64,000 nt of DNA from Paradesertivirga sp965650335 (GTDB taxonomy: Bacteria; Bacteroidota; Bacteroidia; Sphingobacteriales; Sphingobacteriaceae): NCBI GenBank assembly GCA_965650335.1, contig CBFGOI010000010.1, positions 1 to 64,000 of the forward strand, in the 5' to 3' direction. The notes below the pieces were generated by a model. The model was not told the DNA's origin. It was given only the letters and a program-made list of their open reading frames with translations, and did not search any database. The position numbers and the translations under genes are program-made. Shown here piece by piece: positions 15,372 through 25,114 of the stretch (within the stretch, counting starts at the first letter, position 1; the number at the start of each line of letters is the position of its first letter).

Positions 15372-16331
15372 ATGAAAAAGATCAACTTAATACCAGCCCT
15401 ATTTTTAACAACGATTATATTATTTGCCGCTTGCAGAAAAGACAGAAACCTTCCGGTCAACACAGCAAACACAGCAAAAGAGTTCACCGAAAAAATCGGT
15501 CCTAAAAAGCAAACCGTTTCTATTAATGCTACCGAGCTGCCACAAACTGTAAGTTTATCAGGAGGTACAAAAATTACCTTCCCGGTAGGCTCTCTTACGA
15601 AAAATGGCATTCCGGTAACTGGCGAAGTAACTGTAATTGCATATGAAATGCTGAAAAGAAGCGAAGTAATTATGGGAGGTACCAATACTAATCATATTTC
15701 AGGAGCCCCACTTGTATCCGATGGATTTATATTTATTGACGTAAAAGCAAACGGCGAAAGCGTAGATAAAAATCTTGCAGTTCCTGTTAAAGTTCGTATT
15801 CCGGCGAATCGTGAGGGCGTAACCCAATTATGGGAAGGCGTTCAGAATGACGCAAAGCAAATGGCATGGCAGGCGCCAAAGCCCGCAAACGGGGCCGGAC
15901 AAAGAGAGGTACAATCCACCCAGGGTGAGTTCGCATTTGATTTTGGAATGTTGGGCTGGATAAATTGCGATGTATTCTGGAGTTACTCTAACCCTAAAAC
16001 AACTGTGCGTGTTGAAGTTCTGAATAACCCCGGTACAATGGCTACTTTCCGCAGCTTTTCTGGAGAAACTTTCGTTTTCTTTTGTGCAAAAGGAAGCAAT
16101 GTAGCCGCACAGCTTTATACTCCTGATGGTGCAAATAAAGTAAAAAGTTATGACAACATGATGCCTGTGGGCGAAGAAGGTCGTTTAATAGCGTTTTCTA
16201 TTAAAGATGGCAGATATTACTTCGCAAAGAAAGAAATCACCATAACTGCTAATTTAAATGAAAGTCTGACTTTAACTGAAACTACTGAAGCGAATGTTCA
16301 AACTGAGATAAGCAGCTTAAATAATTACTAA
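15372..16331 (+). CDS. exported lipoprotein with beta-sandwich (ZU5-like) domain
   Basis: 319 residues. The signal peptide MKKINLIPALFLTTIILFAAC gives a lipobox with Cys21. Residues about 50-150 have the pattern seen in bacterial ZU5-like beta sandwiches: LSGGTKITFPVGSLTKNG, VTGEVTVIAYEML, then SDGFIFIDVKANGE and LAVPVKVRIP. The rest is rich in beta-strand residues with no recognised domain. It is the first full gene on the plus side of the sigma-factor locus and is followed by its own strong terminator, so it can be expressed separately from the PKD and CHAT genes. The domain call is by eye and tentative. Confidence 0.7.
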   Translation: MKKINLIPALFLTTIILFAACRKDRNLPVNTANTAKEFTEKIGPKKQTVSINATELPQTVSLSGGTKITFPVGSLTKNGIPVTGEVTVIAYEMLKRSEVIMGGTNTNHISGAPLVSDGFIFIDVKANGESVDKNLAVPVKVRIPANREGVTQLWEGVQNDAKQMAWQAPKPANGAGQREVQSTQGEFAFDFGMLGWINCDVFWSYSNPKTTVRVEVLNNPGTMATFRSFSGETFVFFCAKGSNVAAQLYTPDGANKVKSYDNMMPVGEEGRLIAFSIKDGRYYFAKKEITITANLNESLTLTETTEANVQTEISSLNNY

Positions 16332-16357
16332 TCCTGCCTAAATAAACGGTTAACCTT

Positions 16358-16389
16358 ACACCGGTGATGGCTCATCACCGGTGTTTTTT
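16358..16389 (+). terminator. rho-independent terminator after the lipoprotein gene
   Basis: A perfect 11-bp stem ACACCGGTGAT / ATCACCGGTGT with a 5-nt loop is followed by TTTTTT. It lies 26 bp after the stop codon at 16331. Confidence 0.95.
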
Positions 16390-16428
16390 GCTTTAAAATA
16401 ATTGCTATATTTAATTTCGATAACAACC

Positions 16429-18396
16429 ATGAAGTACCTGATTATAGCCTTGTTAACACTTTTATCATCAGCGGTAAATGCGCAAGTTCCGCCTTTGGAT
16501 ACAATTCCGGCTGCAATTAATGTAAACCAGGACAGCAGCGGATTTAAATTCAGCGCAACATTAAGAGAACTCAGGCAAATATCAGGGGCACCTGCTCCCT
16601 TCTATACGTACTTCTGGGAATTCGGCGACGGCACCTTTAGCTTTGAGAAAAATCCTTTTCACACCTACCGGGATACAGGAACCTTTGAAGCCCGGGTTTA
16701 TGCTACCAACAACTACGATGATGGCAAACCGCCTCCCACAAAGCCAAAAAAAATAAACGTTCCTAAAGTTCCGCCTACGCGATATGCAGCTGCTTCTCCC
16801 ACATTTTTTAAAAATGGCGGAAGTATTGAACTGAAAACTAACCGCATGCCGAAGCCTGCGGAAGAAATGGTTTTGCTTGTTGGCTATCGAAATAAAAGTG
16901 AGTGGAATATTCCAAACCTCAGCGGAAAGCTCGCCATTCTTTACAATGAAAAACAATTTAAACAGGATAACTTTTTAATCAAAGAGACCCGCAGTTATCA
17001 CAAGGAGCAGAGATCGGCACTCCAGACATTATTGGCGTATGTTCCGCTTCAAAAGGTTATTGAAGAAGACTGGAGGCAAAAAGGTGGTCCGGCGATTATT
17101 GAAAGCTTTAAATCTGATGAGCACTCGCGTGTGATAAAAGATAAAACCGGATTATTTAGAAACAGTGAAGTCTGGAAGTTTGAAAACTTAAAACAAGGGG
17201 AGGAGCGTTTTATGTTCATGTCTTTAAAGACCACTCCCGAGATGCTTCAAGACACGAACGCTGTGGTTACCATTTCTGCCATGTTTATTCCGGACGACCC
17301 GCTGTTAGAGCATGAAATTGTTGACTTGAATTTGCAGATCGTTGCCTCGCACGACCCGAATAAGATGATGCTCAAAAACCGCAGAATGAATTATCGTTTC
17401 ACCGGAAAAAAGCGCGAGCTAACCTATAAAGTACGTTTTCAGAATACTGGTGAAGGACCAGCAAAAAAAGTAGCGATTGGAGTTCGGACCGCAGGAATAC
17501 TTGATCTCTCAACTCTTAAAATTAAAGGTTCGCAACCTCCATGTATCCTCTGCGATTCCGCCTACAGCAATCAAAGTTGTTTGGATACCACCGTCTCTAA
17601 AGACAGCGTGACTTTTATTTTCAAAAATATTTACCTGCCTGGGGTAAAGCAAAAGGGAGTTTCAGATCTCGACTCTACCATGGGATATATTGAATATGTC
17701 GTACGCTTTAAAAAGAAGCCGAAAAAAGTTCCTTTCGGGAGCCAGGCGGCTATTGTTTTCGATAAGAACGAACCGATTTACACAAACCGCTCTGTAGGAA
17801 GATTTAAACCAGGACTATCTCCAGGAATTATCGCCGTTTATGGCTCGCAGGTGAATAATTCGACCATCGCCACGGGAAATAAAAATTACAGCCTGGGCTT
17901 AAGTGTAGCTCCATTTGCGCCACATCGTAAATATCTGCAATGGGAACTTTATGTAAGCACGTTTAACGAATCGCAAACTTCATTGGGCCGCAAAGTGGGC
18001 GGCGATACCGTGATCAATCGCATTGGATATAAAATTGATTACCGGGAGCAGTTTAGAAAATCAAAAGTTGTTTCAATCGACGCTGTACCCCTGCAGTTGA
18101 GATACAATCTAAATTCTTTCATAGGATTTGGTGCGGGTGCAATGCTCTCGGCAAACCTCAGAACAACCAATGAATTAATACAGGACGCATATCTGCAAGG
18201 TGCAAACGGCCAGAGTCTCATTATCAATTCTATCCAAAAAGAAGAGAATCAAAACTTTGACCAATGGAAAACCACCTTATTTGCAGATATTCAGCTAGGC
18301 AGAGTTCGGGTAGGGCCGTCATTAGGTATCAGGTACCTTCATTCGCTGAATATTAAGGACAGGCGCCTTTCGACATATCTTGTATGGAAGTTTTAA
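16429..18396 (+). CDS. PKD-domain protein with barrel-like C-terminus
   Basis: 655 residues from ATG 16429, chosen because it gives a clean signal peptide (MKYLIIALLTLLSSAVNAQ). A PKD domain lies near residues 55-100 (YFWEFGDGTFSFEKNPFHTY). A central part contains a DUF11-like segment, LTYKVRFQNTGEGPAKKVAIGV, and several cysteines (CILCDSAYSNQSC). The last 160 residues alternate polar and hydrophobic positions (YLQWELYVSTFNE, GFGAGAMLSANLR, VRVGPSLGIRYLHS) and end in YLVWKF. A terminal Phe is typical of outer-membrane beta barrels. It probably sits in the outer membrane with the PKD part exposed to one side. It lies 12 bp upstream of the CHAT gene. Confidence 0.75.
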   Translation: MKYLIIALLTLLSSAVNAQVPPLDTIPAAINVNQDSSGFKFSATLRELRQISGAPAPFYTYFWEFGDGTFSFEKNPFHTYRDTGTFEARVYATNNYDDGKPPPTKPKKINVPKVPPTRYAAASPTFFKNGGSIELKTNRMPKPAEEMVLLVGYRNKSEWNIPNLSGKLAILYNEKQFKQDNFLIKETRSYHKEQRSALQTLLAYVPLQKVIEEDWRQKGGPAIIESFKSDEHSRVIKDKTGLFRNSEVWKFENLKQGEERFMFMSLKTTPEMLQDTNAVVTISAMFIPDDPLLEHEIVDLNLQIVASHDPNKMMLKNRRMNYRFTGKKRELTYKVRFQNTGEGPAKKVAIGVRTAGILDLSTLKIKGSQPPCILCDSAYSNQSCLDTTVSKDSVTFIFKNIYLPGVKQKGVSDLDSTMGYIEYVVRFKKKPKKVPFGSQAAIVFDKNEPIYTNRSVGRFKPGLSPGIIAVYGSQVNNSTIATGNKNYSLGLSVAPFAPHRKYLQWELYVSTFNESQTSLGRKVGGDTVINRIGYKIDYREQFRKSKVVSIDAVPLQLRYNLNSFIGFGAGAMLSANLRTTNELIQDAYLQGANGQSLIINSIQKEENQNFDQWKTTLFADIQLGRVRVGPSLGIRYLHSLNIKDRRLSTYLVWKF

Positions 18397-18408
18397 CACC
18401 AATTTAAG

Positions 18409-21102
18409 TTGAAAGCGATATTCCTGCTTCTCATTTTTACAGGGTGTTTCCAGCCGACGCAAGCTCAGGATCATGCAAGGCAAACGCTCGACACAGTCCT
18501 CATCGGGTTTAAAAAAGAGGATAATTTAAGGGATTGGCTGTATGCAAGAATAGCTTACAATGCTGAAAAGCCCGGTCAGCGGCTTCCATTTTTAATGTCT
18601 ACAGAAAGCGAAACCTGGAGGAAACCACAAACTAATCAGGAAATTGAAGGGTGGCTAAATCTGTTAATCAACCAAGGCTATTATCAGCTTTACGCAGGAA
18701 ATGTATTAAAATCCATAGAAGAATACGAAAAAGCGTACAGTTATTACAAGCAGCACCCGATTGAAAATTACGACCTGGTTGAGTACATATTTAAACCGCT
18801 GGGGAATAATTATACAAGACTGGGAGATTATACTAATGCCATATTTATTCAGAAGAAAAGCCTTAGGATTGCGGCAGCAAAACACGACAAGCTAGCCATT
18901 GCTTCCATATGTAGTAATTTGGCTATCTCATACAAATCGATGGGCGATCTAAATCAGGCGGAAGCCCTTTGCCGGAACGGATTCAAATACTTAGTACAAA
19001 ATCATCCGGTATCCGGACTTCTTTACAGCACACTGGCTGATATCGAATATGAAAAAGGCGAGTATGCTAAAGCTTCAAAAAGTGTAGCTTCTGCGTTGAA
19101 TATTCTTTCTAAAAATAAAAGTGTGAGCTCACCTTATTGGTTGCTTAGCGCATACACCCTTGCGGGGAATATAGAGCAAAAAAAACATAACTTCCTTTCA
19201 GCCCATCAATATTATTCCCAAGGTCTCCAGGTAACTGATCTAAATTTTAAAGGAAGTCGAAAAAGAGAAAAAGCAAACCTGCTTATTCAATTGGGGAATA
19301 TTTTAGTTTTACAGAATAAGGCCGAGCAAGCACTGAACTTATACAATCAGGCATTACAAATCCTGATTCCTGATTTTCAAGGTGTTGATTATGGAAGTTT
19401 GCCTTCGGTTAAAAAATTATACAGTGAAAATCGGCTTTACGATGTTTTAGAGGGTCGAGGAAATGCCCTTTTATTGTTGAATAAACAGGGGAATGCACTT
19501 GATAATTATCTGCTGGCGATGGCTACCGGAGATAAATCAAGAAATGAATTTGCCGATGCTGCAGATCGGTTATATTATCAAAAACAGTCGAAGAATCTGG
19601 CAGAGAAAGCGATCGCAACCGCCTATGATCTTTGGATTAAAACCCATCATAAGAAATATTCGGAAATAATATTGGGTATAGCTGAACAAACAAAAGCCAG
19701 AACTCTGCTAGATCAAATTCAACAAAACCAACGATCGCTTTTAAGCGAGAGTGATCCACATCTGAAAGAACGCCAGGCGTTAAAAAGAGCAATGATTTAT
19801 TATGAGAAAGAATATCTCCAGAATAATGAAAACAAAATTCTTTTAAATAATCTGCACGAAACCCAATATAAACTGGCAATTCTAGATAAGAAGATCAAAA
19901 AGAAATACCCTGCATGGAACAAAACAGACGCACTTGAGTCTATTCCTGTAGGAAAACTGCTTAAACAAATACCTGATCAGTTCGGGATTATAAACTTCTT
20001 CTGGGGCGAAAAGAATGTTTTCATTATCAAAGCAGAAAAGGGGAAGATCGACACTATCATACAACTGAGAAATGCCGGGCAGTTCAAAACAGAAATCGAC
20101 CATTTTGTTCAGTTTTACTTTAAGCAAGGCCCTGAAGCGATGATCAATAATCCTGAAGGATTTTATAATTCTTCTTATCAGATTTTTCAGAAACTTCTGT
20201 CAAATAGTTTTGAGGGCAAACAGCAGAAAAAAACCTTGATAATTCCAGACGATATTTTAGGATATCTACCCTTTGAATCGCTGATTACCAGTGCGCGGTA
20301 TTCAGAATCTATTGCCAAATGGCCCTTTTTGATTAAAAGAGCGTCTGTAAGCTATGCCTATTCGCTCCAAAGCTGGCTAAGTTCATCTCTGAGTAAACCG
20401 ACAGGCAATACATTTAGCGGATTTTTTATCGCAAAAAATGAAGGGGGCATTCCAATTCCTGCTGTTGCAGTTGAGGCAGAAAAACTGGAGGAACAATTAA
20501 AAGGCGCCTATTATATTGACAAAAAGGCTGCGATTGCTCGATTTAAGCAAGCATTAAACACAGCCAATGTGCTTCACCTTAGCACGCATTCTTTTATGCT
20601 TGGAAGCAGTGCCGAGCCTGCGTTGCAATTGGCCGACGGTAAATTTTTTCTATTTGAATTGTCTGCCCAAACAAGAGTTCCAAATTTGATGGTTTTAAGT
20701 GCCTGCCGAACCGCAGATGGTATTATGGCCTCTGGAGAAGGTGTACTTAGTTTATCCAGAGGTTTTACCGCAGCAGGAACGAAAGGTGTGGTGGCTGGTC
20801 TGTGGAACATAAACGACGAGGCGAGTTCGCAATTAATAGTATCGTTTTATGAAAACTTACAAAACGGACAAGATGCTGCAATGTCACTTCATCAGGCCAA
20901 AATCGATTGGCTTAAGAGAAAACATAACAATCCGGCCCTGCTGTTGCCGTATTATTGGGGCAGTTTAATATATATCGGAAAACCGCAGATAGTATCACTG
21001 GAAAATGCTGATAATTATACTATGTTATATGGCGCTTTATTGGGAATTCCACTGGTTGTCCTTGCGGGATATTTATTTCGGAGAAGGAGAGGAAAATTTT
21101 AA
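18409..21102 (+). CDS. exported TPR-CHAT domain putative cysteine protease
   Basis: 897 residues. The TTG at 18409 is favoured because it opens a signal peptide (MKAIFLLLIFTGCFQPTQAQ) and lies 12 bp after the previous stop. TPR repeats fill about 55-400 (for example LGDYTNAIFIQKKSLRIA and MGDLNQAEALCRNGF), followed by a helical, probably coiled-coil stretch to about 510. The caspase-like CHAT domain spans about 560-860. The catalytic dyad is present: His727 in HLSTHSF and Cys766 in LSACRTADG. A GxGxxSLxRGF motif and GLWNINDEAS follow, as in separase/caspase relatives. A final transmembrane helix (about 870-888) ends in RRRRGKF. An active protease facing the periplasm is inferred; the substrate is unknown. 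Confidence 0.88.
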   Translation: MKAIFLLLIFTGCFQPTQAQDHARQTLDTVLIGFKKEDNLRDWLYARIAYNAEKPGQRLPFLMSTESETWRKPQTNQEIEGWLNLLINQGYYQLYAGNVLKSIEEYEKAYSYYKQHPIENYDLVEYIFKPLGNNYTRLGDYTNAIFIQKKSLRIAAAKHDKLAIASICSNLAISYKSMGDLNQAEALCRNGFKYLVQNHPVSGLLYSTLADIEYEKGEYAKASKSVASALNILSKNKSVSSPYWLLSAYTLAGNIEQKKHNFLSAHQYYSQGLQVTDLNFKGSRKREKANLLIQLGNILVLQNKAEQALNLYNQALQILIPDFQGVDYGSLPSVKKLYSENRLYDVLEGRGNALLLLNKQGNALDNYLLAMATGDKSRNEFADAADRLYYQKQSKNLAEKAIATAYDLWIKTHHKKYSEIILGIAEQTKARTLLDQIQQNQRSLLSESDPHLKERQALKRAMIYYEKEYLQNNENKILLNNLHETQYKLAILDKKIKKKYPAWNKTDALESIPVGKLLKQIPDQFGIINFFWGEKNVFIIKAEKGKIDTIIQLRNAGQFKTEIDHFVQFYFKQGPEAMINNPEGFYNSSYQIFQKLLSNSFEGKQQKKTLIIPDDILGYLPFESLITSARYSESIAKWPFLIKRASVSYAYSLQSWLSSSLSKPTGNTFSGFFIAKNEGGIPIPAVAVEAEKLEEQLKGAYYIDKKAAIARFKQALNTANVLHLSTHSFMLGSSAEPALQLADGKFFLFELSAQTRVPNLMVLSACRTADGIMASGEGVLSLSRGFTAAGTKGVVAGLWNINDEASSQLIVSFYENLQNGQDAAMSLHQAKIDWLKRKHNNPALLLPYYWGSLIYIGKPQIVSLENADNYTMLYGALLGIPLVVLAGYLFRRRRGKF

Positions 21103-21123
21103 TTTACCCCCTCGAATGTTTAT

Positions 21124-21189
21124 GAGTCATCGGATGAAATAAGAACAGGAGATTAAAATCACGAGTAATTTTTGAGTCATCCGATGACT
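21124..21189. repeat. pair of TCATC-N-GATGA dyads
   Basis: The two related palindromes are TCATC-G-GATGA (21127-21137, preceded by GAG) and AGTCATC-C-GATGACT (21175-21189). They start 50 bp apart, between the convergent CHAT and uvrA genes. They look like operator sites, but no promoter is evident, so they may simply be a dispersed repeat. Confidence 0.5.
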
Positions 21190-21203
21190 AAATCACGCAA
21201 ACA

Positions 21204-24047
21204 CTAACGTCCCATTTCCACTTTCAGAAACTTTCCGGTATGGCTATTTTTTACTTTTGTTAAGTTGTCGGGTGTACCCGAAAATAAGATCTGCCCACCA
21301 CCGGAGCCACCCTCAGGTCCAAGATCAATTACCCAATCCGATACCTTAACAACATCCAGGTTGTGTTCAATTACCAGGACCGTATTTCCATGATCGACAA
21401 GCCGGTTAAGGACTCCCAGCAAAACATTAATATCTTCAAAATGAAGTCCGGTTGTTGGTTCATCCAGAATATAAAACGTTTTTCCTGTATCTTTTTTTGA
21501 AAGCTCTGTCGCCAGCTTAACACGTTGTGCTTCTCCGCCTGATAAGGTGGTGGATGACTGCCCCATTTTAATATATCCTAAGCCTACATCAAACAGTGTT
21601 TTTATCTTACGATAAATCGAAGGAATAGGCTCAAAAAACGCAACCGCATCCTCAATACTCATATCCAAAACATCACTGATTGATTTTCCGCGGTAGCGGA
21701 CTTCTAAGGTTTCGCGGTTATACCTCTTTCCCTGACACTCTTCACAAGGTACCTGAACATCCGGAAGGAAATTCATTTCAATCACTTTCATTCCTGCACC
21801 CTGGCAGGTTTCGCATCGTCCTCCCTTGACGTTGAACGAAAAACGACCGGGTTTGTATCCTCTTATCCGGGCTTCGGGCAAGCCGACAAACAGGTTCCGA
21901 ATGTCGGAAAATACGCCTGTGTATGTTGATGGATTAGAGCGCGGAGTGCGCCCGATCGGTGTTTGATCAATTTCAATTACCTTATCAATATGTTCAAGCC
22001 CCTCTATTTTCTTAAAAGGCAATGGTGTTTTCTTTGCCCGGAAGAAATGATGATTTAATATGGGATATAAAGTTTCTGCAATTAAGCTCGACTTACCGCT
22101 CCCGGAAACGCCTGTAACGCTAATAAATTTGCCCAGAGGAATTTCAAGCGTTACATTTTTTAAGTTGTTGCCGGTAGCATTTTTCAGGATTAACGATTTC
22201 CCTGTTCCCTCTCGTCTTTTCGCAGGTACCGCAATTACTTTGGCGCCACTGATATAATCGTTTGTGAGAGTTTGAATTTTTGTAAACTCATCCGGGGTGC
22301 CTGCCGATACGACCTCGCCGCCATGTACGCCGGCCGCAGGTCCCATATCAATAACATAATCAGCTTCAAGGATCATATCTTTGTCGTGCTCAACCACCAA
22401 CACCGAGTTGCCAATATCCCGAAGATTCTTCAATGCTGAAATTAACCGGGCATTATCCCGCTGATGCAAGCCTATACTCGGCTCATCCAAAATGTAAAGC
22501 ACATTAACTAATTGAGAGCCTATTTGTGTAGCAAGCCTTATCCGCTGAGCTTCACCGCCCGAAAGAGTTTTGGCCGTTCTGTCGAGAGTTAAATAGTTTA
22601 AACCAACATCTAGAAGAAACCCTATTCTTGAGCGGATCTCTTTTAGAATTTCTTTGGCTATTACGTTTTGACGTTCTGTCAGCTTATCTTCAACACCATC
22701 AAACCAGGTGGACAGGTTTGAGATATCCATGCTTGCTAACTCAAAGATGTTTTTCTGATTCACTTTGATATGAAGCGATTCTTTTTTCAGTCGTGCACCC
22801 TCACATTCAGGGCATTTTCTTAAAACGCGGTAGTTTTCCAGATCCTCGCTGGCCTCTTCGCCGCGTTTTTCTGTTTGCTCTTCAAGCATTTTAATAATTC
22901 CATCGAATGTTATCTGATAGTTCTGAACGTTCCATTTATTATACTCAACCGGCACGGTTATAATATCATCAGAGCCGTTTAAGATTATATTAACAATGTC
23001 CTCCCCAAGCTTTTCGATGGGAGTGGATAATGAAAAGTTGAACTTTTTAGAAAGGGCTTTTAAGATTTGAAACATCCAGGTTTCACGATATTCTCCGAGG
23101 GGAGCTAGTCCGCCCTGAACGATGCTTAGTTTAGGGTTCGGGATAATCGCGTTATTGTCAATTTCAAAAATATACCCTAAACCGCTGCATTTCTGACAGG
23201 CGCCGTAAGGTGAATTGAACGAAAACGTATTCGGTTGCGGTTCATCGTAAGAGATTCCGGAAACGGGATCCATCAAATACTTGCTAAAGAAAAATTCATT
23301 ATTCTCTTGATCGGAGATTTTGATAATTCCCTTTGCGGTTTTAAGTGCTGTTTGAATGGAGGTGTATAGACGTTTTTTGTCCTTCTCGGTAACAACCAAG
23401 CGATCGATCACCATTTCAATATCATGGATTTTATATCTGTCGACCTGCATTTTAGGTGCCAAATCTAAAATTTCGCCATCCACCCGAACCTTTAAAAACC
23501 CTTGCTTTCTGATTTGTTCAAACAATTCACGGTAGTGACCTTTACGTCCCTTAACCACCGGAGCCAGGATGTTTATTGCCTTGCCATCAAATTTCTCGAG
23601 AACGTTTTTAAACATCTGATCTTCAGACATGCGCTCCATTTTCTCTCCTGTAACATATGAATATGCCTCGCCAATACGAGCAAAAAGCAAACGCATGAAA
23701 TCATATATCTCTGTAATGGTACCGACTGTTGAGCGGGGATTTTTTGAGGTAGTTTTTTGTTCGATGGCAATTACAGGGCTTAGGCCCGAAATTTTATCGA
23801 CATCAGGGCGTTCCATGCCTCCCAGAAATTGGCGGGAATAAGCACTGAAGGTTTCCATGTAGCGGCGCTGTCCTTCGGCATATATTGTATCAAAAGCTAA
23901 AGACGATTTTCCGCTCCCGCTTAAACCGGTAATCACAACCAGCTTATTTCGGGGAAAGGAAACATCAATATTTTTAAGATTATGCACCCTGGCTCCGTAA
24001 ACTTCAACTTCACTTTGCTCGCCAAGGTCGGGGGTAGCTTTATCCAT
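21204..24047 (-). CDS. uvrA: excinuclease ABC subunit A
   Basis: The damage-recognition ATPase of nucleotide excision repair, 947 residues. Two ABC modules are visible: Walker A GLSGSGKSSLAFDT near the N-terminus and GVSGSGKSSLIAETL in the second half. Signature motifs LSGGEAQRIRLATQIGS and LSGGEAQRVKLATELS are also present. Zinc-binding cysteines occur in CQKCSGLGY / CPECEGARL and in CETCQGAG / CEECQGKRY. The insertion between the modules and the overall length are normal. It is transcribed alone. The 218 bp upstream, to the transglycosylase gene, hold no recognisable gene. Confidence 0.98.
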   Translation of the reverse strand: MDKATPDLGEQSEVEVYGARVHNLKNIDVSFPRNKLVVITGLSGSGKSSLAFDTIYAEGQRRYMETFSAYSRQFLGGMERPDVDKISGLSPVIAIEQKTTSKNPRSTVGTITEIYDFMRLLFARIGEAYSYVTGEKMERMSEDQMFKNVLEKFDGKAINILAPVVKGRKGHYRELFEQIRKQGFLKVRVDGEILDLAPKMQVDRYKIHDIEMVIDRLVVTEKDKKRLYTSIQTALKTAKGIIKISDQENNEFFFSKYLMDPVSGISYDEPQPNTFSFNSPYGACQKCSGLGYIFEIDNNAIIPNPKLSIVQGGLAPLGEYRETWMFQILKALSKKFNFSLSTPIEKLGEDIVNIILNGSDDIITVPVEYNKWNVQNYQITFDGIIKMLEEQTEKRGEEASEDLENYRVLRKCPECEGARLKKESLHIKVNQKNIFELASMDISNLSTWFDGVEDKLTERQNVIAKEILKEIRSRIGFLLDVGLNYLTLDRTAKTLSGGEAQRIRLATQIGSQLVNVLYILDEPSIGLHQRDNARLISALKNLRDIGNSVLVVEHDKDMILEADYVIDMGPAAGVHGGEVVSAGTPDEFTKIQTLTNDYISGAKVIAVPAKRREGTGKSLILKNATGNNLKNVTLEIPLGKFISVTGVSGSGKSSLIAETLYPILNHHFFRAKKTPLPFKKIEGLEHIDKVIEIDQTPIGRTPRSNPSTYTGVFSDIRNLFVGLPEARIRGYKPGRFSFNVKGGRCETCQGAGMKVIEMNFLPDVQVPCEECQGKRYNRETLEVRYRGKSISDVLDMSIEDAVAFFEPIPSIYRKIKTLFDVGLGYIKMGQSSTTLSGGEAQRVKLATELSKKDTGKTFYILDEPTTGLHFEDINVLLGVLNRLVDHGNTVLVIEHNLDVVKVSDWVIDLGPEGGSGGGQILFSGTPDNLTKVKNSHTGKFLKVEMGR

Positions 24048-24265
24048 AAATTAAAAAGAATATTAATGGATAAAGATTAGAATTTGTTTGAGAAAATGTA
24101 TCCCTTTAAAGTAAAAAAGAGATAGAATAAAAGTTTTTGTAGTGCTAAACCTACAGCTTTCCGAAAAGGGAAGAACCCGACTAAAATCCTGAATTCGGGA
24201 AAGATGTCAAAACTTCGCTCCTAAAAATTCCTCATTAGAAGCTAAAACTTCGAAACAATTTTATT

Positions 24266-25114
24266 TTAATTATGAAGGACAGTAACCGCGTTTAGTGCAT
24301 TTTCGCCAATCTTTGGATCAATGACGTAGGGAGCAGATGTCGATTGTTCCTGATCGGCCAGTAATTTCCTGCTTCGGCGTACAAAACCATGCTTTAACGG
24401 ATTTTCTATAATCTGCTTCATTGCGATAAGTTTATAGACGTAAGACGCCGTTTCGCCATTCAATTTCATTTTATAATAATTCCGTTGGCCTTGCTTGGCG
24501 ATTTGACGCAACAGGTTCACTTCACCTATATTGTAAGCAGCAGCAGCCAAAGTCCAACTATTAAAAATTCCGTGTAACTCTTTAAGATATTTACATGCAG
24601 CAATAGTTGATTTCCGAATGTTTTGACGCTCATCAATTTCGCTGTTTACACGCAGCCCATAGTTACGGGCAGTACCAGGCATAAACTGCCAATAACCTGA
24701 TGCTCCTCTGGGAGATGTTCCAGAAGCAAGCCCACTTTCGACTAAAGGCATGTATTTAAAGTCCTCAGGAATACCATAGGCTTTTAAAATCGGCACAATA
24801 ACGGGGAACCATTCGGCCGCTTTGCGATGAAGCTTGGTGGTCTGGATTCTTTTGTAGCTGTGTGCCGATAAGTATTTATGCATTTTAATAGCAATTCTTT
24901 TTCCTTGGGGAAGATGTTCGTTAGAAAATGCTAATGTTGGGATTTTTAACTTTGGAGAGGCTTGTGTTTGTTCTTCTTTTTGTATGTGAAAAGGAAGAAT
25001 CACCCTTTGCGAAAACGAATTTAAACTGGTGACCGGAGTACTATACATAAATAATTTTGCCGAGAGCATCATTATTAGCAGTCCGGAACATGCTATTAAA
25101 TTTTTTTTAATCAT
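24266..25114 (-). CDS. lytic transglycosylase (SLT domain, MltD-like)
   Basis: A 282-residue exported enzyme that cleaves peptidoglycan glycan strands. A hydrophobic N-terminus (about 5-22) serves as signal or anchor. The SLT domain covers about 110-250. The catalytic Glu is in MPLVESGLASG, followed by SPRGASGYWQFMPGTARNYGL, TIAACKYLKEL and LAAAAYNIGEVNLL, the usual family order. No LysM repeats are present, unlike full MltD. It diverges from the pseudouridine synthase gene. The subfamily is assigned by eye. Confidence 0.92.
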   Translation of the reverse strand: MIKKNLIACSGLLIMMLSAKLFMYSTPVTSLNSFSQRVILPFHIQKEEQTQASPKLKIPTLAFSNEHLPQGKRIAIKMHKYLSAHSYKRIQTTKLHRKAAEWFPVIVPILKAYGIPEDFKYMPLVESGLASGTSPRGASGYWQFMPGTARNYGLRVNSEIDERQNIRKSTIAACKYLKELHGIFNSWTLAAAAYNIGEVNLLRQIAKQGQRNYYKMKLNGETASYVYKLIAMKQIIENPLKHGFVRRSRKLLADQEQSTSAPYVIDPKIGENALNAVTVLHN

